64,000 nucleotides of DNA from Stomoxys calcitrans (taxonomy: Eukaryota > Arthropoda > Insecta > Diptera > Muscidae), in contig NC_081554.1 in assembly GCF_963082655.1 (NCBI RefSeq), positions 50,656,750 to 50,720,749 of the forward strand, written 5' to 3'. Below the pieces are notes generated by a model that was not told where the DNA came from, did not search any database, and saw only the letters and a program-made list of their open reading frames with translations. A program made the position numbers and the translations under genes. This document shows, in pieces, positions 11,187 through 22,888 of the stretch (its first letter is position 1; each line of letters opens with the position of its first letter).

Positions 11187-13582
11187 TATACCTTCCACCA
11201 TAGGATAGGGGTATACTAATTTCGTCATTCGGATTGTAACACCTCGAAATATGCGTCTAAGACCCCATAAAGTATATAAATTCTTGATCGTCATGACATT
11301 TAAAGTCGATCTAGCCATGTACGTGCGTCTGCGCGTCCGTCCGTCTGTCTGTCAAAAGCAAGCTAACTTTTGAGGGAGTAAAGCTAGGCTCTTCAAATTG
11401 CGCACAAATACGTTTTATTAGTGGGGGTATACTAATTTCGTCATTCGGATTGTAACACATCGAAATATGCGTCTAAGACCCCATAAAGTATATAAATTCT
11501 TGATCGTCATGACATTTAAAGTCGATCTAGCCATGTACGTGCGTCTGCGCGTCCGTCCGTCTGTCTGTCAAAAGCAAGCTAACTTTTGAGGGAGTAAAGC
11601 TAGGCTCTTCAAATTGCGCACAAATACGTTTTATTAGTGTAGGTCAGTTGGGATTGTAAATGGGCCAAATCGGTCCATGTTTTGATATAGCTGCCATATA
11701 AACCGATCTCGGGTCTTGACTTATTGAGCCACTAGAAGGTGCATTTCTTATCTGATTTGGCTGAAATTTTGCATAACGTGTTTTGTTATGACTTCCAACT
11801 ACTGTGCTAAGAATAGTTCAATTCGGTCCATAACCTGATATAGCTGTCATATAAACCGATCTGGGGTCTCGACATCTTGAGCCGCTAGAGGGCGCAATTA
11901 TTATCCGATTTAGCTGCAATTTTGCACCTCTGCCTGTCCATCCGTCTGTCTGTCAAAAGCACGATAACTTTCGAAGGAGTAAAACAAGGCGCTTGAAATT
12001 TTGCACAAATACTTTCAATTAATGCAGGTCGGTTGGGATTGTAAATGGGCCAAATCGGTGCATGTTTAGATATAGCTGCCATATAAACCGATCTTTAGTC
12101 TTGACTTCTTGAGCCTCTAAAAGGCACAATGCTCGTCCGATTTAACTGAAGTTTTACACGTGATGTTTTGGTATCACTTCCAACAGCTGTGGTAAGTATG
12201 ATTCAAATCGGTTCATAACCTGGTATTGATGCCATATAAACCGATCTTGGGTCTTGACTTCTTAAGCTTTTAGAGGGCGCAATTCTTATCAGATTTGGTT
12301 GTAATTTTGCACGTGGTGTTTTAGTATCACTTTCAACAGCTGTGCTAAGTATGGTTCAAATCGGTTCATAACCTGATATAGCTGCCATATAAACCGATCT
12401 GGGATCTTGACTTCTTAAGCCGCTAGAGGGTGCAATTCTCATCCGATTTGACTGAAATTTTGCATGAGGTGTTTTGTTGTGACTACCAACATTTGTGCTT
12501 AGTATGGTTCCAATCGGTTCATAACCTGGAATAGCTGCCATACAAACCGATCTTGGATTTTGACTTCTTCAGCCGCTAGAGGGCGCAATTTTCATCTGAT
12601 TTGGCTGAAATTTTGCAAGACTTGTTTTGTTACGTCTTCTAACAACTGTGTTAAGAATGGTTCGAATCGGTCCATAACCTGATATGACTGCCATATAAAC
12701 CGAGGTCTTGACTTTTTTGGCTACTAGAGGGCGCAATTATTATCCGATTAAGCTGAAATTTAGCATGAGATGTTTTGTTATGACTTTTAACAACTGTGCT
12801 TAGTATGGCGCAAATCGGTTCATAACCTGGTATAGCTGCCATATAAACCGATCTGGGATCTTGACTTCTTGAGCCTCTAGAGGGCGTAATTCTCATCTGA
12901 TTTGGCTGAAATTTTGCATGAGGAGTTTTGCTTTGACTTCCAACAACAGTGCTTAGTATGGCGCAAATCGGTACATAAACTGATATAGCTGCCATATAAA
13001 CCCATCTGGGATTGTGACTTCTTGAGCCTCTAGAGGGCGTAATTCTCATCTGATTTGCTTGAAATTTTGCATGAGATGTTTTTTTATGACTTCCAACAAC
13101 TGTGCTTAGAAGGTTTGAAATCGGTTCATAAAATTGAATAGCTGCCATATAAACCGATCTGGCATATTGACTTCTTGAGCCTATAGAGGGCGCAATTATT
13201 ATCCGATTTGGCAGAAATTTTGTACAACGGCTTCTCCCATGACCTTCAACATACGTGTCGAATATGGTCTGAATCGGTTTATAGCCCAATGCAGCTTCCC
13301 TATAAACCGATCTCCCTACTTACTTCTTAAGCCCCTACAAGGCCCAATTCTTATCCGAATGGACTGAAATATTACACAATGACTTCTACAATTTTTAGCA
13401 TTCAATTCATTAATGGTCCGAATCGGACTGTAACTTGATATAGCTCCACTAACATAACAGTTTTTATTCCTTATTCTTGGTTTGCCTAAAAAGAGATACC
13501 GTGCAAAGAACTCGACAAATGCGATTCATGCTGGAGGGTATATAAGATTCGGCGCGGCCGAACCTAGCACTCTCTTACTTGT
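11187..13582 (+). mobile_element. DINE-1-like family A element, long copy
   Basis: The head is 'TTATACCTTCCACCATAGG', then the conserved block 'GACCCCATAAAGTATATAAA', 'GTCGATCTAGCCATG' and a GTCC/GTCT run. About twelve subrepeats of roughly 150 bp follow (GCTGCCATATAAACCGATCT, GAGCCTCTAGAGGGCGCAAT, TTTGGCTGAAATTTTGCA). The tail has 'GGAGGGTATATAAGATTCGG' with the hairpin TTCGGCGCGGCCGAA and ends CTTACTTGTT. The conserved block matches what I remember of Drosophila DINE-1. The head block is duplicated (see the 11211-11642 entry). No protein is encoded, so mobility would depend on another element's Rep/helicase. Confidence 0.75.
11211..11642. repeat. 216-bp near-identical tandem duplication of the family A head
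   Basis: The stretch from GTATACTAATTTCGTC to TTTTATTAGTG occurs twice, starting at 11211 and 11427, with one difference seen (CACCTCG against CACATCG). The identity is far above that between subrepeats, so the duplication is recent. It includes the CCCCATAAAG block and the GTCC/GTCT run. Confidence 0.9.
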
Positions 13583-13673
13583 TTTTGCCTATGAGTATGC
13601 CGGGCAATGAATTAGACAAATGCGATCCATGCTGGAGGGTATAAAAGATTCGGTCCGGCCAAACTTGGCATGT
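13583..13673 (+). mobile_element. Extra family A 3' end
   Basis: A second tail follows at once: 'GACAAATGCGATCCATGCTG', 'GGAGGGTATAAAAGATTCGG', a damaged hairpin TCCGGCCAAA and 'GCATGTTTTTGTTTG'. It duplicates 13500-13582 in diverged form, so either tandem insertion or a read-through tail joined the two. Confidence 0.7.
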
Positions 13674-14774
13674 TTTTGTTTGTTTCTCCTTCTCTTTAAA
13701 GTAATGAAATAGTCTTCATGTTTAATTCTCTATTAATTTTTTTTTCTTTATTCTAATCAATACCTAACAGAAGTCCTTAACATAAGACCTTTATTAGTGC
13801 GTGTATAAGAAATATTAATAATTAAAAAAGTAACTTGTATTTAAATACTTTATAAATCCCTTATGAAGCTCTTATGATACACAAATTGCAGATATCAGAT
13901 AAGAAGCAGAATGGCATTCCCATTTTACTTTAATACGTTAAAAATAAATTGGAAAAATTAAGTGTTGCCAGAGAATTTAATCCTATGATAATCCCTTAAC
14001 AAATCGATAAACTGCTGTGTGTTACGTGCTTTCGTTTATGCTTTGCTGCTCAGATTCGTAGTGAAGGAATCTTATGGTTGAGCGGCTTTTCCAGCAATAA
14101 TTCATCTTTCAATTTTTCAACTCTTGGCTAGCCATTCTACTTGCTTGGCCTTCATTTCATTCATTCTGTAATGCATTCTGACTTGTGTACTCAACACTCT
14201 TACACCCTTACTTATCTCCTGCTGTTTTTATTGGACTTTTATTTTATCATCCTCCTTTTGCAATAGTGCGAATTTTTTTTTGTTTGCATCTTTCTCCTCA
14301 ATATAAGGGTGGCTTCTTTTTCGACGGAATTCGAGGTTTTCTTTCCCAAGTCTATCAATAATATTTTTTTTTTGTTGTATTTTTTTCCATTTGTCCAGCA
14401 TGTGTATGCCTTAATTTTTACGTTCCATTTTGTAAGCGCCTGGAGGCATCATTTCCGTTTTATTTTACCCAGATTTTTGTGCCATTCAATTTTTATGTCA
14501 CCACGCTCTGCAAATTGAACAAATGTTGACTTTGTTATTGAAAATTGATTGAATTGTCTATTTGCAGAGTGAGGGGAATGAGAGAAATGTCCAAAAGATT
14601 GTTGAGTAAGGGTGGACTAATTTGTAAATTGAAGTCAACGCCATGAATAGTTCGCTTTTAGGGAAAGAATAAAAGGAAAAAAAAAATAGAATTCAAAATT
14701 GAAAATTAACATTTCTTGGGGAACACCTTTTCCTATAGAGAAAGATGTTTACAAAAATTTATTACAAAATCAAT
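13674..14774. other. Unassigned T-rich sequence
   Basis: No recognised repeat or coding domain. Many T runs occur between 14260 and 14390. Confidence 0.5.
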
Positions 14775-14891
14775 CTTTAAATAGAACTAGCGGAACCGGG
14801 CCCGCTCCGCTGCGGAGCCTTCTTTATCTCTCTAATATCTTTTTAGGGTGGGGTCACTTCGCCCTGAAAGCTGATGTCGAATTCGTGCCAT
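14775..14891 (+). mobile_element. Family D element, 5' piece
   Basis: Carries the family D start: 'GGGCCCGCTCCGCTGCGGAG', which contains a GCTCCGC/GCGGAGC hairpin, then 'CTTTATCTCTCTAATATC' and 'GGTGGGGTCACTTCGCCC'. The same start is at about 17215 and, inverted, at about 42240. The next SINE interrupts it; the D sequence seems to resume at 15144-15254 ('GGGAGGGATGGCACCTCAGA'). Confidence 0.6.
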
Positions 14892-15143
14892 TGTAGCCTA
14901 TGACGCTGAACGCGTTCGAATCGTGGCGAGAATATCGGACAAAGCGGTGTTTATCCCCTCTTATGTTGGCGACCTTTGCGAGGTACAATGCCGTACATGG
15001 TTATTTAAAAAAATTTCCCCAAAGAGGTGTCGCACTGCGGGACGCCGTCCGGACTCGGCTTTAAAAAGGTCTCTTATCACTGAGTTTACGCTTGCATTGA
15101 AAAGCACTCATTGATGTGTGAAAATTTGCCCCTTCTCGGTTGG
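14892..15143 (+). mobile_element. tRNA-derived SINE, 5'-truncated
   Basis: Starts within the tRNA-like head at 'GCCTATGACGCTGAACGC', has the B-box-like 'GTTCGAATCGTGG', and continues through the shared body ('GTGTTTATCCCCTC', 'AAAGAGGTGTCGCACTGCGG', 'GACTCGGCTTTAAAAAGG'). The A box is missing. It lies inside the family D piece. Confidence 0.8.
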
Positions 15144-15254
15144 TGGCGGTAATGTTCTTTCTTAATGCTCTCATTAGGGGGAGGGATGGCACCTCAGACA
15201 TTTCGACTCAAATATGGATTTTGGCTTGAGTTTTTGGCATAAGAGGGAGGGTCC

Positions 15255-16585
15255 GTCGCCCTTTCGAGATGTGGAGAATAAGTGCAGCTTAAGGACCATA
15301 CAACAGGTTCAGAGAACACATTGTCTTGGCATAGGCGGAGCGATGAGGACCACGCCCACTAGGGCACTGGAGACTATTCTCCGATATCCGAGCCATTGAC
15401 ATACAGATTAAATTTGAGGCAGCCACTGCGGCTATGAGACTTAAGGCGATGGGAGAATGGATTGAGGATGGGAGCAGCTCATACCGTCTTCATAGCGGTA
15501 TAATCGAGGAAACCTGGAAGGAAGGGAAAAGGTTTCCGATCGGATAACTGAGATGAACTGCTAACACTGCTGCCATCGGACCAGTCTTGGATTGATGGAA
15601 CCCTAGTATTGCCATATGGAAAATCATGTTACACGAATGGATCAAAACTAGAGGACCGAGTGGGCCTGGGGGTATACATTGAGAATCCAGTGACTGAGAT
15701 CTGTTTTAGACTACCTGACCATAATACGGTCCTGCAGGCGGAGATCCGGGCGATCACGGAATGTGTGAGGTGGTGTTGTGCTAACGCGAGGACATCGAGT
15801 GTGAACATCTTTACGGACAGCAAAATTGCCTTAAGGGCAATAACAACCCAGACGATAAGGTCACGAACGGTTTTGCAGTGTAAGAAGGAGATTAACGCCT
15901 TCTCTGAGAATCTCAAAATCCACATCGTTTGGGTGCTGGGTGATAACGGAGTAAGGGGGAATGAAAGGGCAGACGATTTGTCGGTGAAGGCCAGAGAACT
16001 GACGTCAATAAACTTGGTTAACCCGAAACCTTTCGGGTCGACGCAGTCCGAGTAAAGGGCGCAGGCGATGGATACGTATGCAACCCTGTGGAACAGCAAA
16101 ACGGTCGGTAGGACGGCGAAAATCCTATGGGGGGATCCAGATCATGAGAAGACGACAATATTACTGAAAGGAAGTAAGAAGGAGGTCGGTATGGCTTTTG
16201 GTATCATAACTGGGCATATGGGACTACAAGCTCACTTATGTAAAATCGGTGCGGCAAGTGATAGAAAGCATAGGGCATGCGGGGACGATGATGAGACGTT
16301 GGAGCATTTCCTTTTTCACTACCCGGCTTTCAAGTCTATAACAGATACCGGCACTTAGGTGGGGACACTATACCAGACATGAACCAACTTAGGGAAGTGA
16401 CATGGAAAACAATTAAGCATTTTGTAAGTAGCACGGAATTCCTAACTTAAATTTTCTTTTTCGAGGTTACTTTTAAGTTTTTAGAGCGCACAATAAGCCG
16501 ATTACAGCCTTAGGTGTTATGTCTATACTGTCATGGGGCAGTTTAATATCTGCTCCATCTTTTCAACTTAACCTAAGAAAATTTC
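15255..16585 (+). pseudogene. LINE 3' end with RNase H domain, broken (I/R1/LOA-like)
   Basis: The 5' part (15285-15420) has TIQQVQR, GGAMRTTPTRALETILRYP, a segment between reverse transcriptase and RNase H. The RNase H frame runs at 15609-16055: CYTNGSK, VLQAEIRAITEC, NIFTDSKIALRAI and GVRGNERADDL. The first catalytic aspartate (usually YTDGS) is asparagine. A TAA at 16053-16055 breaks the frame, which resumes in the same phase to 16358 with HRACGDDDETLEHFLFHYP, a decayed form of the CX2C..HX3C zinc-binding end. The 3' UTR ends at 'CTTTTCAACTTAACCTAAG'. Clade is inferred from the RT-RNase H order and could be wrong in detail. A minus-strand relative is at 26724-30425. Confidence 0.85.
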
Positions 16586-17139
16586 TTACAACATTTTTTT
16601 GTCGTTAGAGAAAAAATTCTTAGAATTTTTTTTCTTGTTATCATACCTCCATTTCCATAATTGTGTCTTTCCACCACGACTTTCAAGCATTCATATAGAA
16701 TGTGTAAGGCACATTTCTCCCCCACTCAACTTTAAAAGTTTGCAAATGAAAACTCTAGACGAGAACAAAATTAAAATGTCACAAGAAAAGGAAGAGTGTT
16801 AGCACAATGCTAAGGAAATTAATTTTTCATAATTTTGTCTTCTATTCATTTTTTGTTAAGAAAACTATTTCAATGAAAAATTCGTTTATACTCTATAGTG
16901 GTGTGCTCATTTTATGGTATGACCACGGTGGTCATTTGCATTGTCATGACATGAATGTTAGAGATTTTCAAATACACTGTGAAAAAGAAAAAATTCCAAT
17001 GAAAATTTTTCTAAAGTCAAAGTTCAGTTAAATTGTTTCGAGGGATGTGGTTATTCCTCTATGCTTTGATCTCATGTGTGGATTTGCATAAATCATATCA
17101 TTGTTAAATTTTTTTTGTTTTTGTTTGTTTGTTTTTTTT
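16586..17139. other. Unassigned AT-rich sequence
   Basis: No recognised repeat or domain. Short frames only. Confidence 0.5.
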
Positions 17140-18065
17140 TTTTTACATCAAGTTCAAGGGATGCTATTCGCCAAATCGCTTTTCAAGTTTTAGGATTCAA
17201 AAAGTCTATGTGGACTGGGCCCGCTCTACTGCCCCTTCTTTTACTCTCTTGTTCTATCTGAGCTCTATACTGGGACGGTCAGGAAATAAGTTCTGTTTTT
17301 GCCTTTTAGATATTCCTCTCCAATGTGGATATCATTTTCGTGCTCTGCTCCCAAATACCTTTTATTTGAGCCTGATATTACTGTAGGCGGTGAATATATT
17401 CGGTATGGGGTTATTTTTTGGGTGTGAGGTGGACGCCCATATATGAGATTCGTTCCCTAGATTCAAAAATCTTTCATTTGAGCCCCATATTGTCATTATT
17501 GGTATATATTTCCATTTGATGGGATTTGGAGGTGGTGCCGCCCCCTGGATATCCCACTCTAAATAAGGATACCAGATTTCTGTTTGAGTTACTAACGAAC
17601 AAAATTTCGCGTAAATCGCCTCACCCACCTCCGAGATCTGGCTTTTTTGAAAATAGGGTAAAGGGAGGGGCCGCCGATTAAATTTTGGATATTAGATCTA
17701 CTTCATTCATTTGGTTTTGGTGGTGGATTGTCGTAGCCAAACCCTCTGCCCCGAAAATGGATATCAGATTCATACTCTTCTCCCAAAAACCACATTTGAG
17801 CTACATACTGCTATAGTCGGTATATTTGTGTGGTTTAGGGGGAGTTTATGAGGTAAGGCGTCCCTGAAACACTTGGCCGTAAAACCGATATCAAATTGGA
17901 GCACCTTTTTGCCATAATCCACAAATATATCTTGTAGGGGTATGTAGGGTGGGGTTGCCACCAACGCACTTAGCCCTGAAAAAATATCAGCATCGTGCTC
18001 GATTCTCAAGTTTCTTTTATTTGAGCCCCAATTTCCATTGGTTAAGGGTGGAGTTTGTGGGGGAA
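17140..18065 (+). mobile_element. Family D element, part 1
   Basis: Starts near 'CGCTTTTCAAGTTTTAGGAT' and 'ACTGGGCCCGCTCTACTGCC'. The body repeats a unit of about 130 bp: 'TTTCATTTGAGCCCCATATT', 'GTCATTATTGGTATATAT', a G-rich stretch such as GGGATTTGGAGGTGGTG, and 'CCGAAAATGGATATCAGAT'. No coding. I do not know a name for the family; at least five copies lie in this window. Confidence 0.65.
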
Positions 18066-18360
18066 GCCACCGTAGCGCAGAGTTTAGCATGTCCGCTTAT
18101 GAAGCTGGACGCCAGGGTTCGAAGCCTGGCAGATCCATCAGAAAAATGTTCAGCGGTGGTTATCCCCTCCTAATGCTGGCAACATTTGTCAGGTATTATG
18201 CCATGTAAAACTTCTCTCCAAAGAGGTGTCGCTCGCCGTTCGGACCCGGCTATAAAAAGGAGGTCCCTCATCATAAAGCTTAAAATTGAATAGGACAGCG
18301 CTCATTGATTTGTGAGGGCAAACTTCTCACAGTCTCTTAAAGGAATGTTCATGGGCAAAT
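18066..18360 (+). mobile_element. tRNA-derived SINE, full-length copy
   Basis: Best SINE copy of the window. The tRNA-like head has an A box TAGCGCAGAGT and a B box GGTTCGAAGCC, 41 bases apart, followed by 'GCGGTGGTTATCCCCTCCTA', 'ATGCTGGCAACATTTGT', 'CCAAAGAGGTGTCGC', 'GGACCCGGCTATAAAAAGG' and 'AGCGCTCATTGAT', ending 'GTTCATGGGCAAAT'. Transcription would be by RNA polymerase III from the head, and retrotransposition would depend on a partner LINE. It interrupts a family D element. The last A-box base and one B-box base differ from consensus. Confidence 0.85.
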
Positions 18361-20235
18361 TCGCATTTGCGAAATGGGGTGAGACGACCTCCAAATACTT
18401 GGCCTCAAAATTGGATATCAAAATAAATGTTCTATCATCAAATACCTACTATTTATGGCCATAGTAAGCAAACCTGGCCGGTTTGAAAGAAGTTTAGGGC
18501 GCAGACCCTGACATAATATCAGCACCATGCTAGAGCACGATTTTGTTTGAGCCCTATATTGTAAAGCATTTTGGAGGTTGCTATCAAGTTATTCTGGGCT
18601 ATGGGTATTGTTCAGATCCACACTAAAAAATTTTTGTTTGTATTGGTTATCTACATTTAAAATCATATTTCAAAGCTACCATTTGGGATACCACATTTTT
18701 AAAGATCCGTAGGTCTTCCTATATCAATCCCAATTTGAGGGCCAAAAGTGTTCTTATCAAAGACCTTTTATTGCTGTCCTATTCTATCCTGAACGGCCTT
18801 CATATGTTATTTTTAACTCCTTTTTGTTTTACGTAAGATGGGGAGAGGGGGATTCCTCTTTTGACACGTCCTCTCATTTGAGTACAATATATTCTAGGGC
18901 GTCCTACATGACAGTTTGGTGTTGTTTTTACTGGGAGGAGAGGGATGGCCCCTCGACGCTAAAAACCCCAAAAGACAACTTATTTGAGTTCTTTATTGTC
19001 ACGATATACTTTTATTGCTGAACAGCTGGATGTGACCCAGATACTTGGATCCTTATATCAACATAAGATTCAAACTCTACTGACACAGATCTTTCTTTCA
19101 ATTCCCATATTTTCCCCGATCGAACTACACGTCCTATTGAAGGGTATTTAATGGGTGGGCCGGTCCCAGACTCTGCCAAGTGTGTATACCAGATTCATAG
19201 TCAACTCCCAAAGAATTTTCATTTGATACTCATTTTGTGACGTTGGACATTCATGCCCGTTTTTGGGGTTTGTAAGGTTGGGTAGGTCCGTCGACTTATA
19301 ACAGATATGTACCCATTTTGTGACGTTGGACATTCATGCCCGTTTTTGGGGTTTTTAAGGTTGGGTAGGTCCGTAGACTTATAACAGATATGTACTCAAC
19401 TTTCAAATAACTTTCATTTGATACCTATATTGTCCCCATTGGTAAATATGTTCTGTTGGGGTGTGTGGAGGCACCTCAAACTCTAAGAAAGAAATTTTTA
19501 TATCAGATTCTTACTCTGCTTTTAAATACCTTCCATTTGATATCCATATTGTCCCAATTGGTAAATATGTCCTGTTGGGGGGATTTTGGGGGGTGAGCTG
19601 GCTCCTCGGACACCAAAGAATAAATTTTTATGTCAGGTGTGTGGAGGCGCCTCAAACACCAAGGAATAAATTTTTATATTAGATTCTTACTACACTTTTA
19701 AATACCTTCCATTTGATATCCATATTGTTCCAATTGGTAAATATGTCCTGTTGGGGGGATTTTGGGGGGTGAGCTGGCTCCTCGAACAACAAGGAATAAG
19801 TTTTTATGTCAGGTGTATGGAGGCGTCTCAAACTCTAAGGAATAAATTTTTATATCAGATCCTTAGTCTACTTTTAAATACCTTCCATTTGATATCCATA
19901 TTGTCCCAATTGGTAAATATGTCATGTTGGGGGGATCTTGGGGGGTGAGCAGTCTCCTCGGCACCAATGAATAATTTTTTATGTCAGTTTTGTGCTCTAC
20001 TTTTGAATACCTTTCATTTGATACCCATATTGCCCAAAGCGTTGAAAGTGTCCTGTTGGGTGGTGTTTTTGAGGGTGGGGGACCTCCCCCCGACCACTTA
20101 CAGTGAAATTTGTATACCAAGTTCGTACTTTACTCTTTAATACCTTTCATTAGATACCCGTATTGTGCCTATCGGTAAACATGTCCGTTCGGGTGGGTTT
20201 TGGGATGGGGCGTCCCCCAGGTAAATTGGCCCCAA
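18361..20235 (+). mobile_element. Family D element, part 2, with local tandem duplications
   Basis: Continues the family D body after the SINE. Two local expansions stand out: an 83-bp exact-looking duplication starting at 19231 and 19314 ('CATTTTGTGACGTTGGACAT'), and about three copies of a ~180-bp block between 19440 and 19980 ('CCAATTGGTAAATATGTCCT'). Frames within it (for example 19461-19682) follow the repeat and are not genes. Confidence 0.65.
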
Positions 20236-20624
20236 AATTTTATACCACTTTCGTGATTTTGAGGTACCATAAGGTGGCATACAAAATTTCGCTTAGATGG
20301 CTTCCAGGGGCTCAAGAAGTCAATATGGGAGATCGGCCTATATGAGGGCTATATCCAAATCTGAACCGGTATGACCCATTTTCAATCCCAAACGTCCTAC
20401 ATCAATATTAAGTATCTGTGCAAAATTTCAAGCGGCTAGCTTTACGCATTCGACCGCTATTGTGATTTTGACAGTCGAACGGACATGGCTAAATCGACTC
20501 AGGATGTCAAGACGATCAAGATTATATATTCGTTATGGGGTCTTAGGTCAATATTTCGAGGTGTTACAAACGAAGTGACTAGATTAGTATACCCCCATCC
20601 TATGGTGGTGGGTATAAAATTTTA
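20236..20624 (-). mobile_element. DINE-1-like family A, head and one subrepeat
   Basis: On the minus strand: head 'ATACCCACCACCATAGGATG', 'GGGGGTATACTAATC', the 'GACCCCATAACGAATATATA' block and one subrepeat. The 3' part is missing and joins the family D sequence. Confidence 0.7.
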
Positions 20625-21185
20625 CGTCAATAAAAATGCTCCGAACATTGGGTATTTGAAATTTCATCAAAACCAGACATGGGAATTGGGCCCATCTGCT
20701 CAAAAAAATAATCTGTGCAAAATATCGTATGGTGGTCATCCAGGTGACCAGTCCGGAACTGTTTGGGGTTCAACTGGTAGTAGTCTTTTAAGGCTACAAA
20801 GTCTGACCGGAGACTTTAATCTGGTACCGCGGGTGTCAGGAGCCCCTGGAACTTCGGTTCCAGCCTGACAATGGTGAGGCCCCAGTAGGGAGCCACGTGG
20901 TGCCTATGGTTTATACCCAAATCGAGGGTAGAGCATAAGCTCGGCGTGGAGTTGCGTTTTCAACCGGATGCCGTGACCCATAGATCGGAAGGAGTTTTAG
21001 GTAGTGCTCCGCTCCTAACCAAAGAGGTGAACACGTCCAAATACGTGGGATCAAATTGGTATTCATGTGTGGGTTACCACATGTGGGGGCGTTGGTAGAC
21101 GCATTGTATTCACCCTTGGGCCTCGCAGGTTTGGGCCGTGATGGCAGGCATCGACATTCGTGCGTTGTTTCGTACTCTCAAATTC
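20625..21185. other. Unassigned GC-richer insert
   Basis: Composition is clearly richer in G and C than the flanks ('CCGCGGGTGTCAGGAGCCCC', 'GGCCCCAGTAGGGAGCCACG', 'GGGTTACCACATGTGGGGGC' with a CCACATGTGG palindrome). No open frame of note and no recognised domain. It might be an untranslated or promoter region of a retrotransposon, but I cannot show that. Confidence 0.4.
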
Positions 21186-21666
21186 AGTTTTTATACCCAA
21201 CACTATCACTATGGTACAGTGGATTATAACTTTGTGCATTTGTTTGCAACTCTAAGACAACTTTTGGCCTGAGGACGAACGCTATTGGTTTTGAAAATAG
21301 GGTCATATTAAGACATAGCTGCCAAATATATGTTTCATCCGATCTGGTCTTCCAAAACCGTAGTGACCACAATTTTGGCCTGATCTTTACAAAATTTTGC
21401 ATATGGTGTTTAATTTGACGTCCCAGTAGGTGTGCGATTTCATTAAAATCGGTCAAGATTTAGATATAGCTCCCATATGCATCATTCATCCGATATAGTC
21501 TCTTAAGGTTGTAGTGGCCACAGTTTAAGAACATCTTACAAGGTTCTATTCGATATTTTAATAGATAAACTCTGAATAAGTTTCCACATCGGTTCTATGC
21601 ATTTAAAGTAGTACGCAGACTCGGCGGTATAATGCAGTCGGCTCCACAGGACTTTGCCTTTTCTTA
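21186..21666 (+). mobile_element. DINE-1-like family C, short copy
   Basis: Head 'TTATACCCAACACTATCAC', body motifs 'GACATAGCTGCCAAATATAT' and 'TTTCATCCGAT', 'GGTCAAGATTTAGATATAGC', and the family C tail in diverged form: 'GCAGTCGGCTCCACAGGACT', 'TTGCCTTTTCTTACTGG'. It is followed directly by the head of a family B element. Confidence 0.65.
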
Positions 21667-22840
21667 CTGGCTTTTATTATACCCACCACTATAGACTGGG
21701 GGTATACTAATCTAGTCATTCCGTTTGTAGCACCTTGAAAAAGTGATCTGAGACCCCATCAGGTATATATATTCTGGATCGTCTCGACATTCTGATTCGA
21801 TCTAGCCACGTCCGTCCGTCCTTCTGTCAAAATCACGATAGCGGTCGAACGCGTAAAGCTAGCTGCTTGATATTTTGCCCATATACTTCTTACTGATGCA
21901 GGTCGTTGGGGATTGCAAATGGGCCATATCGGTTCAGATTTGGATATAGCTGCCATAAAGACCGATCTCTCGTTTCAAGGTCTTGGGGCGCCATAAAAGG
22001 CGCATTTATTATCCGATGTCGCCGAAATTTGGGACAGTGAGTTAAGTAAAGCCCCTCGACATACTTCTGCAATATGGCATAGATCGGTGCAGATTTGGAT
22101 ATAGCTGCCATATAGACCGATCTCTTGATTCAAGGTCTTGGGCCCATAAAAGGCGCATTTATTATCCTATTTCGCCGAAATTTGGGACAGTGAGTTTTGT
22201 TAGACCCTTCGACATCCTTCTTGAATTTGGCCCAGATCGGTCCAGATTTGGATATAAGTGCCATATAGACCGATCTGTCGATTTAAGGTTTTGGGCCCAT
22301 AAAACATGCTTTTATAATCGGATTTCGCAGAAATTTGGGACAGTGAGTTGCGTTAAGCTCTTCAACAACTTTCTGCAAGTTGGCCCAGATCGGTGTAGAT
22401 TCCGATATAGCTGCCATGTAGACCGATCTCTTTATTTAAGGTTTTTGACCCATAAAAGGCGCATTTATTGTCCGATTTCGCCGAAATTTGGGACAGTGAG
22501 TTGTGTTAGGCCCTTCGATGGTTCTCTTCAATTTAGCCCGATCGGTTCAGATTTGGATATAGCTGCCATACAGACCGATCTCTCGATTTAAAGTCTTGGC
22601 CCCATAAAAAGCACATTCATAATCCGATTTCGCTGAAATTTGGGACAGGGACTATGTTAGGCTTTTCGACATCCGTTTCGTATATGGTTCAGATCGGTCT
22701 ATATTTGGATATGGCTACCAAAAAGACCAATGGCTTGTACTAGTAAGTTTTGGACCTCTCAATATCCGTGTCGAATTTGGTCCAAATCGGACCGCATGTC
22801 AAAAGATGACCGCAAAGCGGTGCACACCAAGCCAGCTAAT
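21667..22840 (+). mobile_element. DINE-1-like family B element
   Basis: Head 'TTATACCCACCACTATAGAC' and 'GGGGGTATACTAATCTAG', the 'GACCCCATCAGGTATATATA' block, then about six subrepeats of about 165 bp ('GATATAGCTGCCATATAGAC', 'GGCCCATAAAAGGCGCATTT', 'GAAATTTGGGACAGTGAGTT'). Near the 3' end is the hairpin ACCGCAAAGCGGT followed by 'GCACACCAAGCC'. No protein encoded. The intact Tc1-like element sits just beyond this end. Confidence 0.7.
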
Positions 22841-22888
22841 ATTTTATAAAAATCAAATTGCGACATAAAAAAATTCCTAAAAAATGTA

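Noticed and set aside
18066..18140. Functional tRNA gene
   Set aside because: A and B boxes are present but the head lacks a closed acceptor stem and continues into the SINE body shared by seven other copies.
22190..22591. 133-codon plus-strand frame in family B subrepeats
   Set aside because: Similar peptides (RPFDILLEFGPDRSRFGY) recur on either strand in every family B copy (51079, 58744), with no selection on codons visible; they follow the subrepeat.
22840..22888. Possibility that the Tc1-like element is part of the family B element
   Set aside because: Its ends are defined by 27-bp inverted repeats and TA on both sides, and no other family B copy contains it.
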